Source of the DNA: Catonia carolina
Taxonomy: Eukaryota; Arthropoda; Insecta; Hemiptera; Achilidae
Assembly (NCBI GenBank): GCA_035578175.1
Contig: JAQMRL010000001.1
Coordinates: 52,351,553 to 52,415,552, forward strand
Direction: 5' to 3'
Length of the DNA: 64,000 bases
Below, piece after piece: positions 12,440 to 24,720 of the stretch (positions within the stretch are counted from its first letter, which is position 1; each line of letters opens with the position of its first letter). The position numbers and the translations under genes were made by a program. The notes below the pieces were generated by a model. It was not told where the DNA came from. It worked only from the letters and a program-made list of their open reading frames with translations, and did not search any database.

Positions 12440-12720
12440 ACTTATACCACTTTTGTACTTCATCTCTAATCATTGTAATCTCTTTTCTGAAATTCTTCTT
12501 CTCCTGGCCTTCAAGGATTAGGCATCCCTACCTGTTCTGAACCTCTGAAATCTGCCCATCTTCCTCGGGCGTCCTCGGTCTCTCCTTCCCTCCGGTTTGG
12601 AACCCGGCCTTCTTATGTATTCTATTGTTGCTTATCCTGTCCACATGTTCTATCTACTGAAATTTATTTTGCAGTACGTTGTCAAGGAGAAGATGTTAAG
12701 CTCTCTGCATCCCTATTTTT
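12440..12720 (-). pseudogene. LINE ORF2 C-terminal relic
   Basis: The minus strand gives SKPEGRRDRGRPRKMGRF in one frame, preceded by a degraded GHVxR-type stretch across stops. The RxRGRPRK signature is typical of LINE tails, though the copy is short. Confidence 0.5.
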
Positions 12721-13195
12721 CTGAAATTAAAATTTTAAAAAATTTAACGATTTTAGAGGAGTTCGCAATGTTAACATTTGACCCGTTTTATTGGCAGCCA
12801 ATATACTGTAACTTAGTTCGTGATTAGCCTAGAAATGGTTCATGTAATAGACTGTTTATTTAAGAATAAGTAGGTTGTTTATTTTTGTATAGGTTGCCTT
12901 TATTTATTGTAAGTATGGGTTGGAGTGTGTTGAACAGGGGTAGTGAACAGCGATAAATGAAATATTTTGAATGATACTTCTAAGAAAACGAAAATAGTAG
13001 AAATGTTTGCTTTTGATTTCTCCTACGGTTTTGAAAAATAACGGTGTTTTTTTTAGAAGATGTCATAATGTTCGAAGAGTGTAGATTAACTCATGAGACC
13101 GCAGGTACAAAAGAGTGAGCGCCTTCGTAGTCGGCCAGTCAACATTTAACACCTGAATCGTGAACGAACAGTGTCGGACCGTTCCAAATAGTGTG
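12721..13195. other. Noncoding stretch
   Basis: Nothing recognised. Confidence 0.4.
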
Positions 13196-13211
13196 TTACA
13201 GGCCGATTGTA
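13196..13211. repeat. Target-site duplication, left copy
   Basis: TTACAGGCCGATTGTA, identical to 13929-13944 on the other side of the LINE insertion. Confidence 0.9.
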
Positions 13212-13928
13212 TTTACTTTACTTTACTTTATGCGGGGTTCCTACAGATTACTCCGCATCCCGCATCTCGATCTCCACCTCCTCCTGTCCATCCAGTCCCG
13301 TTCTCCTAAATCTCTTTCTTCCATCGCCCTTCGCACTCCCTCTCTCCATGTTCCTCTAGGCCTACCCCTCCTCCGTCTTGCTGCTGGACAGTACTCCAAA
13401 ATCTTTTTTGGCCACCTCTCCCCACTCATGCGTTGTACATGCCCATACCACTCCAGTTGCCTTCCTTCAATCCTATCCACAATAGAATGAGGTCTTCCAA
13501 CTCTGTCCCTTATTACCTCATTCCTAACTTGGTCCATTCTCGAAAGCCGACAAGCTCTGCGGAAAAAATCCATCTCCAAAGCCTCCAAATAATGAACATT
13601 TCGGCTGCTGATTTGCCAACACTCTGCTCCATAAGCTGTAATTGGCTCAACCACTGCATTATACATAACTTTTTTGGTTCTTAAACTTATTTTTGGAGAC
13701 CACAATATACTGTTCAGCTTTCGAATTGCCGCCCTTCCCTGACCGACCCTAGATCTGATGTCCTCCTCACATCCTCCATCTTCAGAAAAGAGTGTTCCTA
13801 AGTACTTGAACTTGTCATATTTCCTCACTACCTCTGCCTCAAGTACAAAATCTCCTCCCCGCTCTCCTATTACCACATAAGCTGTCTTATTAATATTTAT
13901 CTTCATTCCCCACTTAATGTACTCCTCC
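13212..13928 (-). mobile_element. 5'-truncated LINE insertion with intact partial ORF2 and perfect target duplication
   Basis: This is the 3' end of a non-LTR retrotransposon. An open frame of 221 codons (13241-13906) encodes NINKTAYVVIGERGGD, KFKYLGTLFSEDGG, MYNAVVEPITAYGAECWQIS, RRACRLSRMDQVRNEVI, QLEWYGHVQRMSG and RRRGRPRGTW, the region just after the RT catalytic core. The element ends in TAAAGTAAAGTAAAG-type short repeats rather than poly-A. Both sides carry the same 16-bp target duplication. The catalytic RT domain itself is missing through 5' truncation, as is usual for LINE insertions. Confidence 0.95.
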
Positions 13929-13944
13929 TTACAGGCCGATTGTA
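13929..13944. repeat. Target-site duplication, right copy
   Basis: TTACAGGCCGATTGTA, identical to 13196-13211. Confidence 0.9.
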
Positions 13945-15362
13945 AACAACGTAAATAGTGTAAGTGCGTGCAGGTGGTAACAAGTGGTTGTGGAAATGTA
14001 ACGTAGTTAATTATTGTTTTTAATTTTAAATGACCGCAGTCTATTGTTAGACAAGTTTGCTTAAAGCTTAAATTTTGTAATTCATTTATTGATTTAATTT
14101 ATATAATTTTACTTGTTAGCAGACTAAATTTAATCATTAATTGTATTATTAATTTTGTCACTAAATAATTGTAATAAATTGTTATAAATTTGTTTATTAT
14201 CTATTATAACCAGACCCCAACGAACCTAGGTTTAGGTGTTACGACACAAACTGACTTTAAATTTTTACCTCACATCCAGTATCATCTAATACAACTTTAG
14301 ATAAAATTATTTTGTAAGATAAGTAGTACATATTTTCATGGTGAAATCATTTTTTTGTTTTTGTTTTTTGTTATTACCGACATAGAGTCACCAAATACAT
14401 TAACAAAACAGTAATAACTAAGGTTTAAAACAATTCCCAAAACTATCCTTCGATCGGTAGTAGTATTATAGTGCCATGAGCACTTCCTGAAAATTTCGAA
14501 TCAATTTCTTCAGTAGTTTCTGAGATAATTGGTATTTTATCCAAAATACTGTTTTGCGAAAAACACGATAAAAAAATACAAATTTCAGTTATTTCTACTA
14601 AATTAAATGGGTTCCCTTCAGATATTTACAAAGTAGAATTTTATGCTACTATAATAAATTTTATGCTTGTAATAAAAAGTGGTGTGTGTACTAAAACTTA
14701 CCTTCATTTACAAAAATTAATGTGAGAACTATGAATAAAAATTGAATGAAAACCAGATTTAACATAAATCATCACCACGACATGAAATAATTAAATTATT
14801 TTTAAATGTTTCTAGTACTCAGAATTTAGTATATTAAACATCATTCAAAAGCTAACAGATGAGGATATCTAATGGCGCAAATAAAAATATATATTTCACC
14901 AAAACTCCATTATTTAATATCTTAAAAATGATTCTTAAAACAGGATGGATTAACTACATTTAAAAAATGTACACAAAATAACAGTTCTTTAATCCAAACT
15001 AAATCGGTTTTGAATATACTTTACAGGGCTCACCCTTTTAGTCGTTTATGACCGTTTATGACAAACTAACATTTACCAAACATTGACTCAATAGGGTTAC
15101 TATAGAAGTATTCAATAATGGAGACTAATGAGCTACAAAACACAATGCACGTGATGATTGGTGACAAATAACAGCAGTAGCCTGGGTATTATTCTCTTTC
15201 ATATAGCTATATATTTTATAGTCTTCAATTAATTGTGTAACAGCAATTACAAATATATTTAATTACCAATTTAATAATAAATTCAATTTAATTAATTTAA
15301 ATTAACAGTGACGACTGTCGCAAATAATTTCATTTTTTATTCTTCTTTTTATAGTTGGTGTG
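13945..15362. other. AT-rich noncoding stretch
   Basis: No gene or repeat supported; largely simple AT-rich sequence. Confidence 0.5.
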
Positions 15363-15722
15363 TGTGTTGTTTAGGTCATCAGCCAAAAGGCTGGTATGAA
15401 CATCTAGAGGCTTCACTAAATCAAACAGGAAGTAAGGTGGTTTACCATTCCTTCTTCACTGAGTGGAAAAGTATGCTTATCAGCAGGCCAGGCTCTCTGA
15501 AAAGCATCAACTTTCCACCCTGCAAATGACAACTTCACTTCATTTACCACAGGGTCTGCTGTGTAATGAAATTCATTACTCTCAGAGAAGATAACTCTGA
15601 CTAGTGTATTATACGCCTCTACCTCTTTTGTTCTTAAATGCTTTAGTCATATGGTTCAGTCATATGTGGCTGACCATGTGATAAGAAACAGAACTATTTT
15701 TTGTAGCCCTGGAACTAGCCAA
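15363..15722 (+). repeat. 340-bp SINE-like repeat, copy B
   Basis: It starts TGTGTTGTTTAGGTCATCAG and contains AACTCTGACTAGTGTATT and GTAGCCCTGGAACTAGC. Near-full length and in the same orientation as copy A. Its first bases show that the repeat includes the TTTAGG lost in copy A. Confidence 0.85.
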
Positions 15723-15759
15723 TCAAGTTCCAATAATTCCTGTCTGTTGTGGGCAATCT

Positions 15760-16200
15760 TTTTATAGTGCCGACTCCATTACTGAAGATTTGGCCAATAC
15801 ACTCGCAAACCGCTCTCTTTCATGAACCACCTTCAAAAGAATGTGCTTACTTAAATTTTTTTGGTCTCTAATATTCTTCAACCATGAGCATTTCCTTCGC
15901 CCAGCCCTGCCCTTGCCCTCAATTTTATTCTCGAGAATCAGTCGAAGAAACTCATACTTATATCCCCGTATAAATGGCCAAGGTAACCACTCTTTCTTCT
16001 TCTGATTATGCCAATCAACTCACGGTCCACACGCGTACGTGTCAAAAAATCAACGTTGGTAATAAGACCGGTCCACAAAATCTGAATCAATCGTCTAAAC
16101 ACCCACATCTCGAAAACTTCTAAACGGATACATGGACTGCATACTCAAAGTTCATTTTCCACACTGTATCATAGGACAGAGTAGACGTATTTTTCAATAA
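15760..16200 (-). pseudogene. LINE ORF2 C-terminal relic
   Basis: The minus strand reads VFEMWVFRRLIQILWTG, TNVDFLTRTRVDRELI, RRRKSGYLGHLYG and GRAGRRKCSWLKNIRD, with only scattered stops. These are landmarks of the EMWVYRRIxRIxWTDxVTN LINE group, the family also seen at 1963-2099 and 50880-51180. Confidence 0.85.
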
Positions 16201-18499
16201 CCGAAAAAATATTAAAGTTATATTTCTGGAAAAAAATTAAAATTAATCTGACCATCAATGACAGTTGATTTAAAATTGGAGTTGCGCCAGGGCGTAATCT
16301 CCATCAAGGTTTATTTCCTAATATCAGAAAATGTACTTATAATTATATATAATTGATTGTAAATAGTGTAAGTAAAAGATAAAAAAAATTAAATAAATCC
16401 TTTCAGACTTTAGTTTTGAGTAACCTAAAACAATCAGTTTAGATAATGCAGTAGTCAAAGTGTTGTTACATTTTCATTTCTTTCTTGGAACAATACGGTA
16501 CAGAATATTCATCTCACAGATTCAGAACAAACACTATTAACATATTAATTTTCCACAGGAAACACTTTATCGCTTATATATGACAGCATTCTGCAATTGT
16601 TCTGTTAGCTTTTGTGGCGCTCACTGTCGGAAAAAGGGCGAAATAGTGAAAGAGAGCAAGAGCAAGAGCCTGTGGGAAAAAGAGAGAAGGAATGGGAGGG
16701 TAGGTTAGTGGAAAAGCTATGACAAAGAAAAATAATTCACTCTCCTTTGTATTCTGCCAACAAAATCCCTCCCGCTTACTCGCCTATCCTTTGACTCTAA
16801 AACACAATCTGCCAGCGCCAAACTTCACACTCAATTTCTGCTTTCCTCTCACAAAGGCCGCGTCACTCCTCGTTCTAATTACGAATTCATTTCTTCCACT
16901 CACTCACACAGAGAAACACGAACAAGAGATTTTTTCTGAAGAAAAGAAAGAAAAAACTGGAATTCAAATCCTGTAATCAGAGAAAATCCCTGAGTCCCAG
17001 GGCGCGATCACAAAGGCTATGTTTGATCGAACACCCCCTCCATCGCCGACCGCCAACGTTTATCCACCCTCTTGGCCTCCTCACGACGCAATCTGTTCCC
17101 CTTTGTATTCTTGACAGGCAAAAAATAATAAGAAAATTCTTTAATAATTTAAAAATCGAGGCGTTTGACAAGAAATTAAACTCTGCCTTTGTGTAAGATT
17201 ACTGCTGGAAGTGCTCACGACAGCTCTTCTGAAGCAATTTGCGTTAACACGCTGGCGCCCCAATTTAAACACAATATTCTACAATTCTATCACAGAAATA
17301 CCTTTCTTTCTTTAACCGTAAAAATAATTTAATGTTATAAGTAATTCCGTAAAATGTCAAACTACTAAATATTAATAATAAATCAAACAGTAAAGCTGAG
17401 ATAAAGTAAAATACTACTTAATATTCAATTAAATTCTGAAGAAAATCATTGAAAAAATATTTACTGAATGACATCATCCACCAACACCAATACTCTAAGA
17501 CTAAGATAAACTTTCAATGTTCTAACATAATATTGATCAATTTAAGGATACTGCAGTAATCTCTAGGACCGTTTAACATTTCTAATTATATATGATGTAC
17601 AAATCTGCATAAAGACCAGACCGCAATTATAAATAAATTCTAAAGATAAAGATAAAAGACATTGAGATAATAACCGAATCATTTTTCGATGAATAATTCA
17701 TTATTTCATTTTTAAATATGGCCAATGATTTCTTTTCCGAACACAAATTTTTCACAATGAGCTGTACAAGAGCTATACAAGAGCTTATTGGTTTTAGTAA
17801 ATTCTACGTTATAATTTTTAATCCAAAGTAGTGCTTACATAGATAACGTTATTCACAGACTTATGCGGAATTATTTTGAAAATACTTACGCTCATGTAGT
17901 TCAGTAACTTGCTTCAAAAAAATTATCTAAATAACCTGTCCTTTAAAATTTTGTTACTTTTACTTATATTTTGTTATACTATTGTTGCAGCGTACAGGAA
18001 TTTTTAACTCCGTGTTCATTAGTCTCAAAATAATTAGCCTACAACTGTTAGAAAATCTACGATTGTTTTTCAGATTGTGATTCGATTTTTATTTTTTATT
18101 TTTTGTTGTACAGTATGAATGTTCTTTACTTTTCTATAACCACTGCTACAATAAAACACAAAATTATTAAATATCATTTAATTTCTTACTTTAAAATATC
18201 TCTAAAGAAATTCTTTAGGATTTGCTGTCAACCAAAATTCGGATCAGAACAAAGGAGAAAATTGAAAGAGCAATTAAGCAAAGCATTTTGGTGTAAAGGG
18301 GTCAAACGTGGGGGTTCTTAGAAAAAAGTAAGAGAATGATTTCAGGCATTTCAGACATACCATAAAATGATTTCAGACATTTGAAGAATAAGTTGTTGAG
18401 TCTCAAGGTCGGGCCCCAAGAGGAATGAAGCAATCTGTGAAAAGATAAGAAACCAAACAGTATATTAGATGAAATATAAAAACGACACTGTTGTCGTAT
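16201..18499. other. Noncoding stretch with a purine-rich run
   Basis: Purine-rich sequence (gagagcaagagcaagagcc, gagagaaggaatgggaggg) at 16628-16712. No gene supported. An 85-codon open frame at 16719-16976 shows no family signature. Confidence 0.4.
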
Positions 18500-18624
18500 A
18501 TGCTTCGAATGAATGAATACAGGTGGTTCAGTAGAGCATGGAACTGGATCGCAAGGAAGAGAAGGAAAAGAGGGCGTCCAGAAAAACAACGAAGGAGATG
18601 ACCAGCAAGACTATACCTGCAACT
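18500..18624 (+). pseudogene. Short LINE tail relic
   Basis: The plus frame reads WFSRAWNWIARKRRKRGRPE followed by KQRRR, matching the RKRGRPxxxWRR tail motif. Only about 40 codons remain. It abuts the SINE-like copy at 18625. Confidence 0.5.
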
Positions 18625-18849
18625 CAGCTGATTTTCGGAGACGAAGGTTCCTGGTTCAAATCCTAGTAAAGGTAGTTACTTTTATACGGATTTGAATGCT
18701 AGACTGTGGTTACCGGTGTACTTTGATGGTTGGGGTTCAATTAACCATACTCTCTCAGGAATGGTCGACCTGAGTCTGTACAAGACTACACCTAATTTAC
18801 ACGTCATACACATCATCCTCATCTCATTGGGTCATGGGGTTGCTTATTG
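18625..18849 (+). repeat. SINE-like repeat with exact B-box core, plus copy
   Basis: GGTTCAAATCC at 18653-18663 is a perfect pol III B-box core (GGTTCRANNCC). The block aligns in reverse with 2426-2649. No convincing A box was found, so its origin from tRNA is likely but not shown. Confidence 0.7.
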
Positions 18850-21199
18850 TTCTGAATTGAACAGATTGCAACGTACACAAATTAGGGATTACAAAAAAAA
18901 ACAATAGCTGTCCAAAATCGCAAATAGCTACTTTGGGTTTAACAGAAATTTTTGGCCACAATGGATCTCCTTAAATATTTTTTTCAGTACTGTAGTTGAC
19001 CCTGAATTTACTTCTACTTAAAAGTTACCTGTATTTAAAATCAGGACGAACGAATAGTTTATCTGCATTCGTGTCGATTTCAAAATTCAGATAAGGTTAT
19101 TTGAAGAGATTTATTACAAACCTACCTTATTAATAAATTCTTAAACATTTAAACGTTTTATTTTACTCATCATAGATATGCTAATGAGGAAAATTCAGAA
19201 TTGTTACCGTACTATTTATTTGTCAGTAGAAAGTTTAAAATAAGTCAGCAATAAAACAACAACATTACTTGACACAAATTGTATCATCGTGTATACATGT
19301 TTGAATGAAAAACAAACATGAGAGTTTTCGCTTTGGACATACCACAATAATGATACGACCCCCTCCTGCCTTGATTCTGGGATAACAGTAATGTTCATCT
19401 GACGTGAAACCAATGTACATATTCTGGACAACGAACAACGTGGTGTAAAGCAGGTGACAATGTCAATAATTGATGTGCATGTTATGTGATTCAAAGCTCC
19501 CGTTTATAAAACGCAAACCTGTCAATACAATTTGTTCGCCGCAGACAGTCAGTCAGACAGGGAGCTGACGCAAACGGGATCAGCTCGGCTTATTATGGAA
19601 CACGTCACTGCGAATATCAAACCCATTACTCACGTTCCGCTCCACCCCTTCTTCTCCGACCCAGTACAACACCAAACCACCGACCGATTCCTCACAAACC
19701 CCTAAACCTAGAACTAAACCACCCCGACTGTCTAAGCCAAACACCTTACAATCGTTTTGTCCAATTTATTTTAGAAAACACAACTGTTACTCCAGCACTT
19801 GCTCTTTTTGTCCAGTACCTACCTTCTCAAACATCTTTATCTCTATTAACTTCTGACCTCTCGTTCAAGAAACAGCGACTCTTACAAATTATCTCACTTA
19901 AGGGATGTACGGTAAATACAATAAATACATATAAACCAAATCTTATAATTATGTAAGATTCTAAATTTTTCTCATTCCAATGTAGTTATAATCAAACAAG
20001 ATCGATAAATCAATCATTTTATTCTGAAATCACAATACATTATTATTATGATTGTTATTCTATTGAAGTTTAATATTTCGTAAAATTGGAACTATGTTTT
20101 TAACTATGAACTTTTCATTTGGAAAGTTATAAAGTTAAGTTTTGGAAAATGCATTAAAAATAACAAATCTAAAGAACTGAGAAATTGAAAGTAAACTTAC
20201 ACATGACACCAATACTGAAGAGATTGCTATTAAATTTTAATACAATTTAAGTGCACATCTTAGTATTGTAATAATTATGTTTTTAAAATTGTTTAATACT
20301 AAAATTATTATTTATGTATAAATTTACGATTGATTTTGCCTCAGATTGAAGTCTTCACTGTTAGGGTACGTTAAAAACGCAGGATATTAGCATAAAATAC
20401 TCGCATAGATCACTGATGTACTCGTACAGATATATTGTCGTTCAGTTCGTTTTGTGCCGTATATTTAGTTAGACCTTATGATCAAACATTGCTTGTATAC
20501 AGTTTAAAGTTAATTTTTCACAAAATTTATCAGCAATAAATTATTTTACAATACAGGTAGGATATTACAATACAGGTTTTATGACATGTGTGACGGTTTG
20601 GCCACCAAATTTGTAAAACTTATACGGCTTCTGACAATAGGTTTAGTTAAAAGAAGGCAAGATTTCTACCATTTATACCCATTTAACCATTTATAAAAGG
20701 ATGACAAAAATGATTTCGATAAGTTTCTTGAGTATATTTATGAATGTTACAGGAGTGGTGTAAAATGTTCTTGATACAACAAATCAGCAATTCGAAAAAT
20801 TCGATCTTCTATACGAGGGAAAAATGGGTAGTTTCCGAGAATATAAGTGATGATATAATCTATATTCAATGTTGCACTATGCTCAAACATACATAATTCT
20901 ACAAGATATAAAAGTTAATTAGAAAGGAACAAACACGAACTAGATTTTACTGATTGTTAATTGGTTCAAGGGATCATGCGGAGGATCAAGTAACTGGAAA
21001 TGAAAGACCAGATCTTTCTCTGGTGATCAAATGATCTCTATAAATCAGAAAGTGATTCGATATATATATTTTTTAAGGTATAAGGTGCTTTCAATATTAT
21101 TTGTATGGCAAAAATAAAGAAATAGGAAAAGATGTGCTAAACATTACATTAATATGGTCTATGGAGTGAGGATAGAGTGAATGGTGTGTTACTAAGAAG
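18850..21199. other. AT-rich noncoding stretch
   Basis: No gene supported. About 19540-19760 is C-rich and unique-looking without motifs I recognise. Confidence 0.4.
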
Positions 21200-21450
21200 T
21201 TGGTTACGACGTCTACCAAAGAGATAGATGAGGATGAGGGTGTATCCTCCTTTTGTTCACGGCGCAGCCACTATCATTTATCAGAACGCATCATAAAGTT
21301 CCCATTGAAAAGTCAACCCCTATTGTAAATACCGGGCAACCCATATAATTTATCCTCTGCCCACTTTCATGAACAAGTAGTGTAATGACTCATGAATTAC
21401 ACACACCCTTATCAAAGCTTCCTCAAACAGCTTTTCATAAATATCATACA
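21200..21450. other. Unique GC-richer patch
   Basis: It contains TGACTCA (AP-1-type core, near 21386), paired CATGAA motifs and GGCAACCCATATAAT. There is no repeat similarity and no coding frame. It could be regulatory; evidence is composition only. Confidence 0.25.
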
Positions 21451-22139
21451 TACTACTGCAAAAAATTATTGTGATAAACTATGTTTGTATTATGCGACAC
21501 AATGTTCAACTGTATGAATAATAAAACTATTATCTGTCATTTCAATCTCAACCTACGGGGCGTGCAAAAAGTTGTACAAATTTTACATAGTATTTTTCTA
21601 ACACAAGTTAAAAATATAAAAAACCATTTTCTACTAATATATCTGACAACGCCTGTTTGTTTCAGGCACATTTCTATATTTACTTTAAAACACATACTCC
21701 GTGAGATAAGTAAATTGGTATTTTACACTCAAAAGTTCTGTCACTTCATTACTTCACCATTAAATTATTTTTTAAGCGCGAGTTATTTCAAATTGTAGAC
21801 GAAATATTATAGTATTCTACTGCCAAGAACTAGATCTAAATCTAAAACTGACCGAAATCTGAAGACAAAATATTGAGTTGAAGCAAAGATTGATAAATAT
21901 AATTTAATATAATTTATAATATAATTTAAATATAATTTAGGTTTTCATTCTTTAACAAATTAAAAGATAATAATATGCATTATATCCAAAGCTAAGGTAA
22001 TAATGTTATTTAAAGCCACCTACGTGCAATTCGTCGTTTAATAAATAAATTTAACTCAAAATTAAATTTTATATCTCACTACTGTATTAACACAAAAATA
22101 GTGAGATATGGATTAGCAGCAGAGCAGCAGTACTCACAT

Positions 22140-22319
22140 TCAGGCAGATGAGATTAAATTTTTGAGAAGTGTAAAAGTACTTGTAAAAGGAGTTGGGTTG
22201 TACTAAGAGAGATCAATTAAAAATTGACGATATCAAACAGGGCTCAAACATTTACAGTTCGACTCTACACATACAAATCGTTTACCGTTTCAAGCTTGGT
22301 GATATTAACCGGTGGGAAG
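22140..22319 (+). pseudogene. LINE relic, part 1 (interrupted by hAT)
   Basis: The frame reads EIKFLRSVKVLVKGVG, matching the EMKFLRSVxG... segment after the RT in an insect LINE group (also at 31690-32410). The sequence up to ...CCGGTGGGAAG breaks at the hAT element and resumes at 23172. Confidence 0.65.
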
Positions 22320-23171
22320 TAGTGATGGGAAATATAGCTATTTTTTTATAATATATAACTGAAAATAATAGCCTGCTCGATAACAGGATTATATTATATA
22401 ACCTGTTAATAAATTAACGCCTACAATACAATGTATCAATCAATGTACAATCGTATAGCCTACAATACAATGTAGTAATACGTATGTAATAGCACGACGT
22501 ATGCGGAACAGAAGTGAATTAAATTATTTATTCACATGTAGATTTTTTTACAAAGGTTTATTGGTACAGAAAATGGTAATCAAAACAAACCGATCGGTGG
22601 CTATCATGACTCGCTGGACGGTTTGTTTTGAGTATGGCTTGCTTCAATGCTGCCTTTATGGATGGATAACATGGCTTCTACTTCGCAGCTCGGTGTACAA
22701 TGTGTAGTAGCAACTGTAGTGCCTTTCTGCGTGTCCCTGAAAGATTCAGTGTGACTGGCCACCATGAGTTCGCGAAAAATTGCGTGTGGGTTTGTATTTG
22801 GTTAATGGAAATAGTGCTGTTTGTATTAACTTTGTGTCCGTGAAAGATTCAGTGAGATTTGCCACTTTGTGTTTGTATTGATAACAGTATTATAACGTAG
22901 TTAATTAAACTTAGACGAAAAGGTTATCGATAACTTCATTTAGTTTTAACACTCTTATGCTGTTATAACAGTCCTTACTGCTATAACAGTCAGACAAGTG
23001 TCATTCGTACATCGGTTTACTAAACGGCTTTGAATCACGGTGTGTTATAAAGTAACAGCTAACAGGGTGTTATTAAAATAACAGGGTGTTTTTATTAACT
23101 GTTATCACGATAACTGCCTCAATCCAGTAACCATGTTATTAATCCAGTTGTGTTAAAAAGGCCCGTCACTA
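22320..23171. mobile_element. Non-autonomous hAT transposon (852 bp) with 8-bp target duplication
   Basis: The ends are TAGTGATGGG and, at the right, CCCGTCACTA, inverted with one mismatch and of the standard hAT type. The flanking octamers GTGGGAAG (22312-22319) and ATGGGAAG (23172-23179) match at seven of eight bases, the 8-bp duplication expected of hAT. Many TAACAG / CTGTTA / GTTATAAC motifs crowd both subterminal zones (22370-22420 and 22915-23130), typical of hAT transposase-binding repeats. A 32-bp motif occurs twice inside (22731-22762, 22834-22865). No transposase frame is present. Confidence 0.88.
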
Positions 23172-23260
23172 ATGGGAAGAAGAGATATTGGTCAACCGAC
23201 GAAAAAGAGATGAATGCCAGAACAGGTCCTATTCGGCTAAACCGAGAAGAATAATGATAA
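23172..23260 (+). pseudogene. LINE relic, part 2 (beyond the hAT)
   Basis: The frame reads GRRDIGQPTKKR, a stop, then MPEQVLFG. This is the GRRxIGRPxKRW tail that should follow part 1. With the hAT and one octamer set aside, the two parts join at PVG-RRDIG without a shift. Confidence 0.65.
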
Positions 23261-23414
23261 TGATTTATAAATTAGGTATAAGAAAAAAAGGTTTGTTGTG
23301 GAATTTTTTGTCTATAGTGATTCAGTAGGCTAAAGAAAAAATATTTCAATACGTACTTTTTTGATAGTTTTACATTCATATCTTTTTCTTAAGTTATAAA
23401 TTACTATGATTTTA

Positions 23415-23475
23415 TGAAATCTGGTCGAGAATCGAACCCGGGTTGAATTAGTAGTCGATTACATAACTGCAGCAA
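23415..23475 (-). repeat. tRNA-derived SINE remnant
   Basis: GAATCGAACCCGGG at 23429-23442 is a B-box core read on the minus strand. A-box half not clear. Confidence 0.4.
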
Positions 23476-24269
23476 TTAAAGTTCGGGTTAATTAACTTTC
23501 GGTTTAGAAAGTTGTTTTACGAAGTTATATTGAGGATAAAGAAATATACGAGAAAACATGATTTTGATTTTTCTTTAAATTTAATTCAGTAATCGATCAA
23601 CTAGTGAAGTGGATTCTGGTTTAGGATAAAAATATATAATATTTACAACTATTGTTGTTTGCAAATTGAAATGGCAAATCGTATGTTTTAAAGTTTATTC
23701 GACAACTAAATAAATTAATATTAAAATATACATAAATAAGAATAATATCATAATCGATTATTTTAAACCTTATTTTTTACACGTTTAATATGTTTTAAAA
23801 TTAAATTTAGTTGAGAGATGTGAAAATAAACAACAGTATTGCTCATTTATCATAATATTTTGAAGCGAGTGGTAAGATGGCGGAAGCGTGCGATTATTGC
23901 ATGACAAGCAGCGTCGTTTGTCAGTGTCAGAAGCCTTGTAGTGATGGATCGGTAAAGAACATTACAATTAAACTGTTGTGTTTCAATAACGCTACACTGA
24001 GTAACTGTAATTTTCAACGACCCTGAGTTTTGGACAACCTTAAAACTATCACATTATTTTTAACTTAGAAATTATTATTGTTGTCATTAATAATTCATAG
24101 AGTTGATAGAAAGTGCATGAAAATATAAATATCGTTTAGCGGAATTACAGTACTTATAATATTCATTGCAAGTGTTGCAATTTTTGAATTCTTCAAATAT
24201 ACACCAAACAGTTCAAAAATAAACTTAATAGTCAGTAACCTAGATTGTTAAGGCTTTCGTGTTTTGTTC

Positions 24270-24345
24270 CGAGTAACAGTGATAGGAACATACTAGGCTT
24301 CAATTCCGGGTTCGATTCCTGATCAGGACCTACTTACTTATTTAT
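24270..24345 (+). repeat. tRNA-derived SINE remnant
   Basis: GGTTCGATTCC at 24309-24319 is a perfect B-box core, preceded by AACAGTGATAGGAACA, a weak A-box-like head. Confidence 0.5.
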
Positions 24346-24439
24346 CATGTAGGGAATATTGAATAGACTCCGATAATCCTTAAAAAGTTGTGCTCTATTG
24401 TATTTGTTTTAAAAAAGTTTATATTTTGAGATACCTACA

Positions 24440-24720
24440 TTGAGGAAAAGAGTCTGATATTATTGGCATGTAAGAAGGGCATAGGGATGAAGCGAGTAAT
24501 GGATAAAGGTCCAATGGGAAGGTGCAAGAGAAGCAGACTCCGACGTTCCTTAACAGATGAGATGGACGAGGCAATGGAGGAGAGAAGTATTGGATTGATC
24601 GGGATAAATAGTGGCAAAGGCCAAGAGAGGCGAGACGGCGACATCTGTAAGAAACCCTAAAAAATAAATAGAATAAGCTAAAAAGAGACTGCGGAGGGAG
24701 GAGACGTCCGGAGACCAACG
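24440..24720 (+). pseudogene. LINE ORF2 tail relic
   Basis: The frame 24463-24660 reads MDKGPMGRCKRSRL and DEMDEAMEERSIGL, matching the GPxGRPRKRWxDExxxAMEER layout of LINE tails, with the GRP motif damaged. Downstream sequence to 25130 keeps a 105-codon frame of unknown nature. Confidence 0.5.

Noticed and set aside
13191..13490. 99-codon plus-strand frame across the LINE
   Set aside because: Antisense shadow of the intact minus-strand LINE frame.
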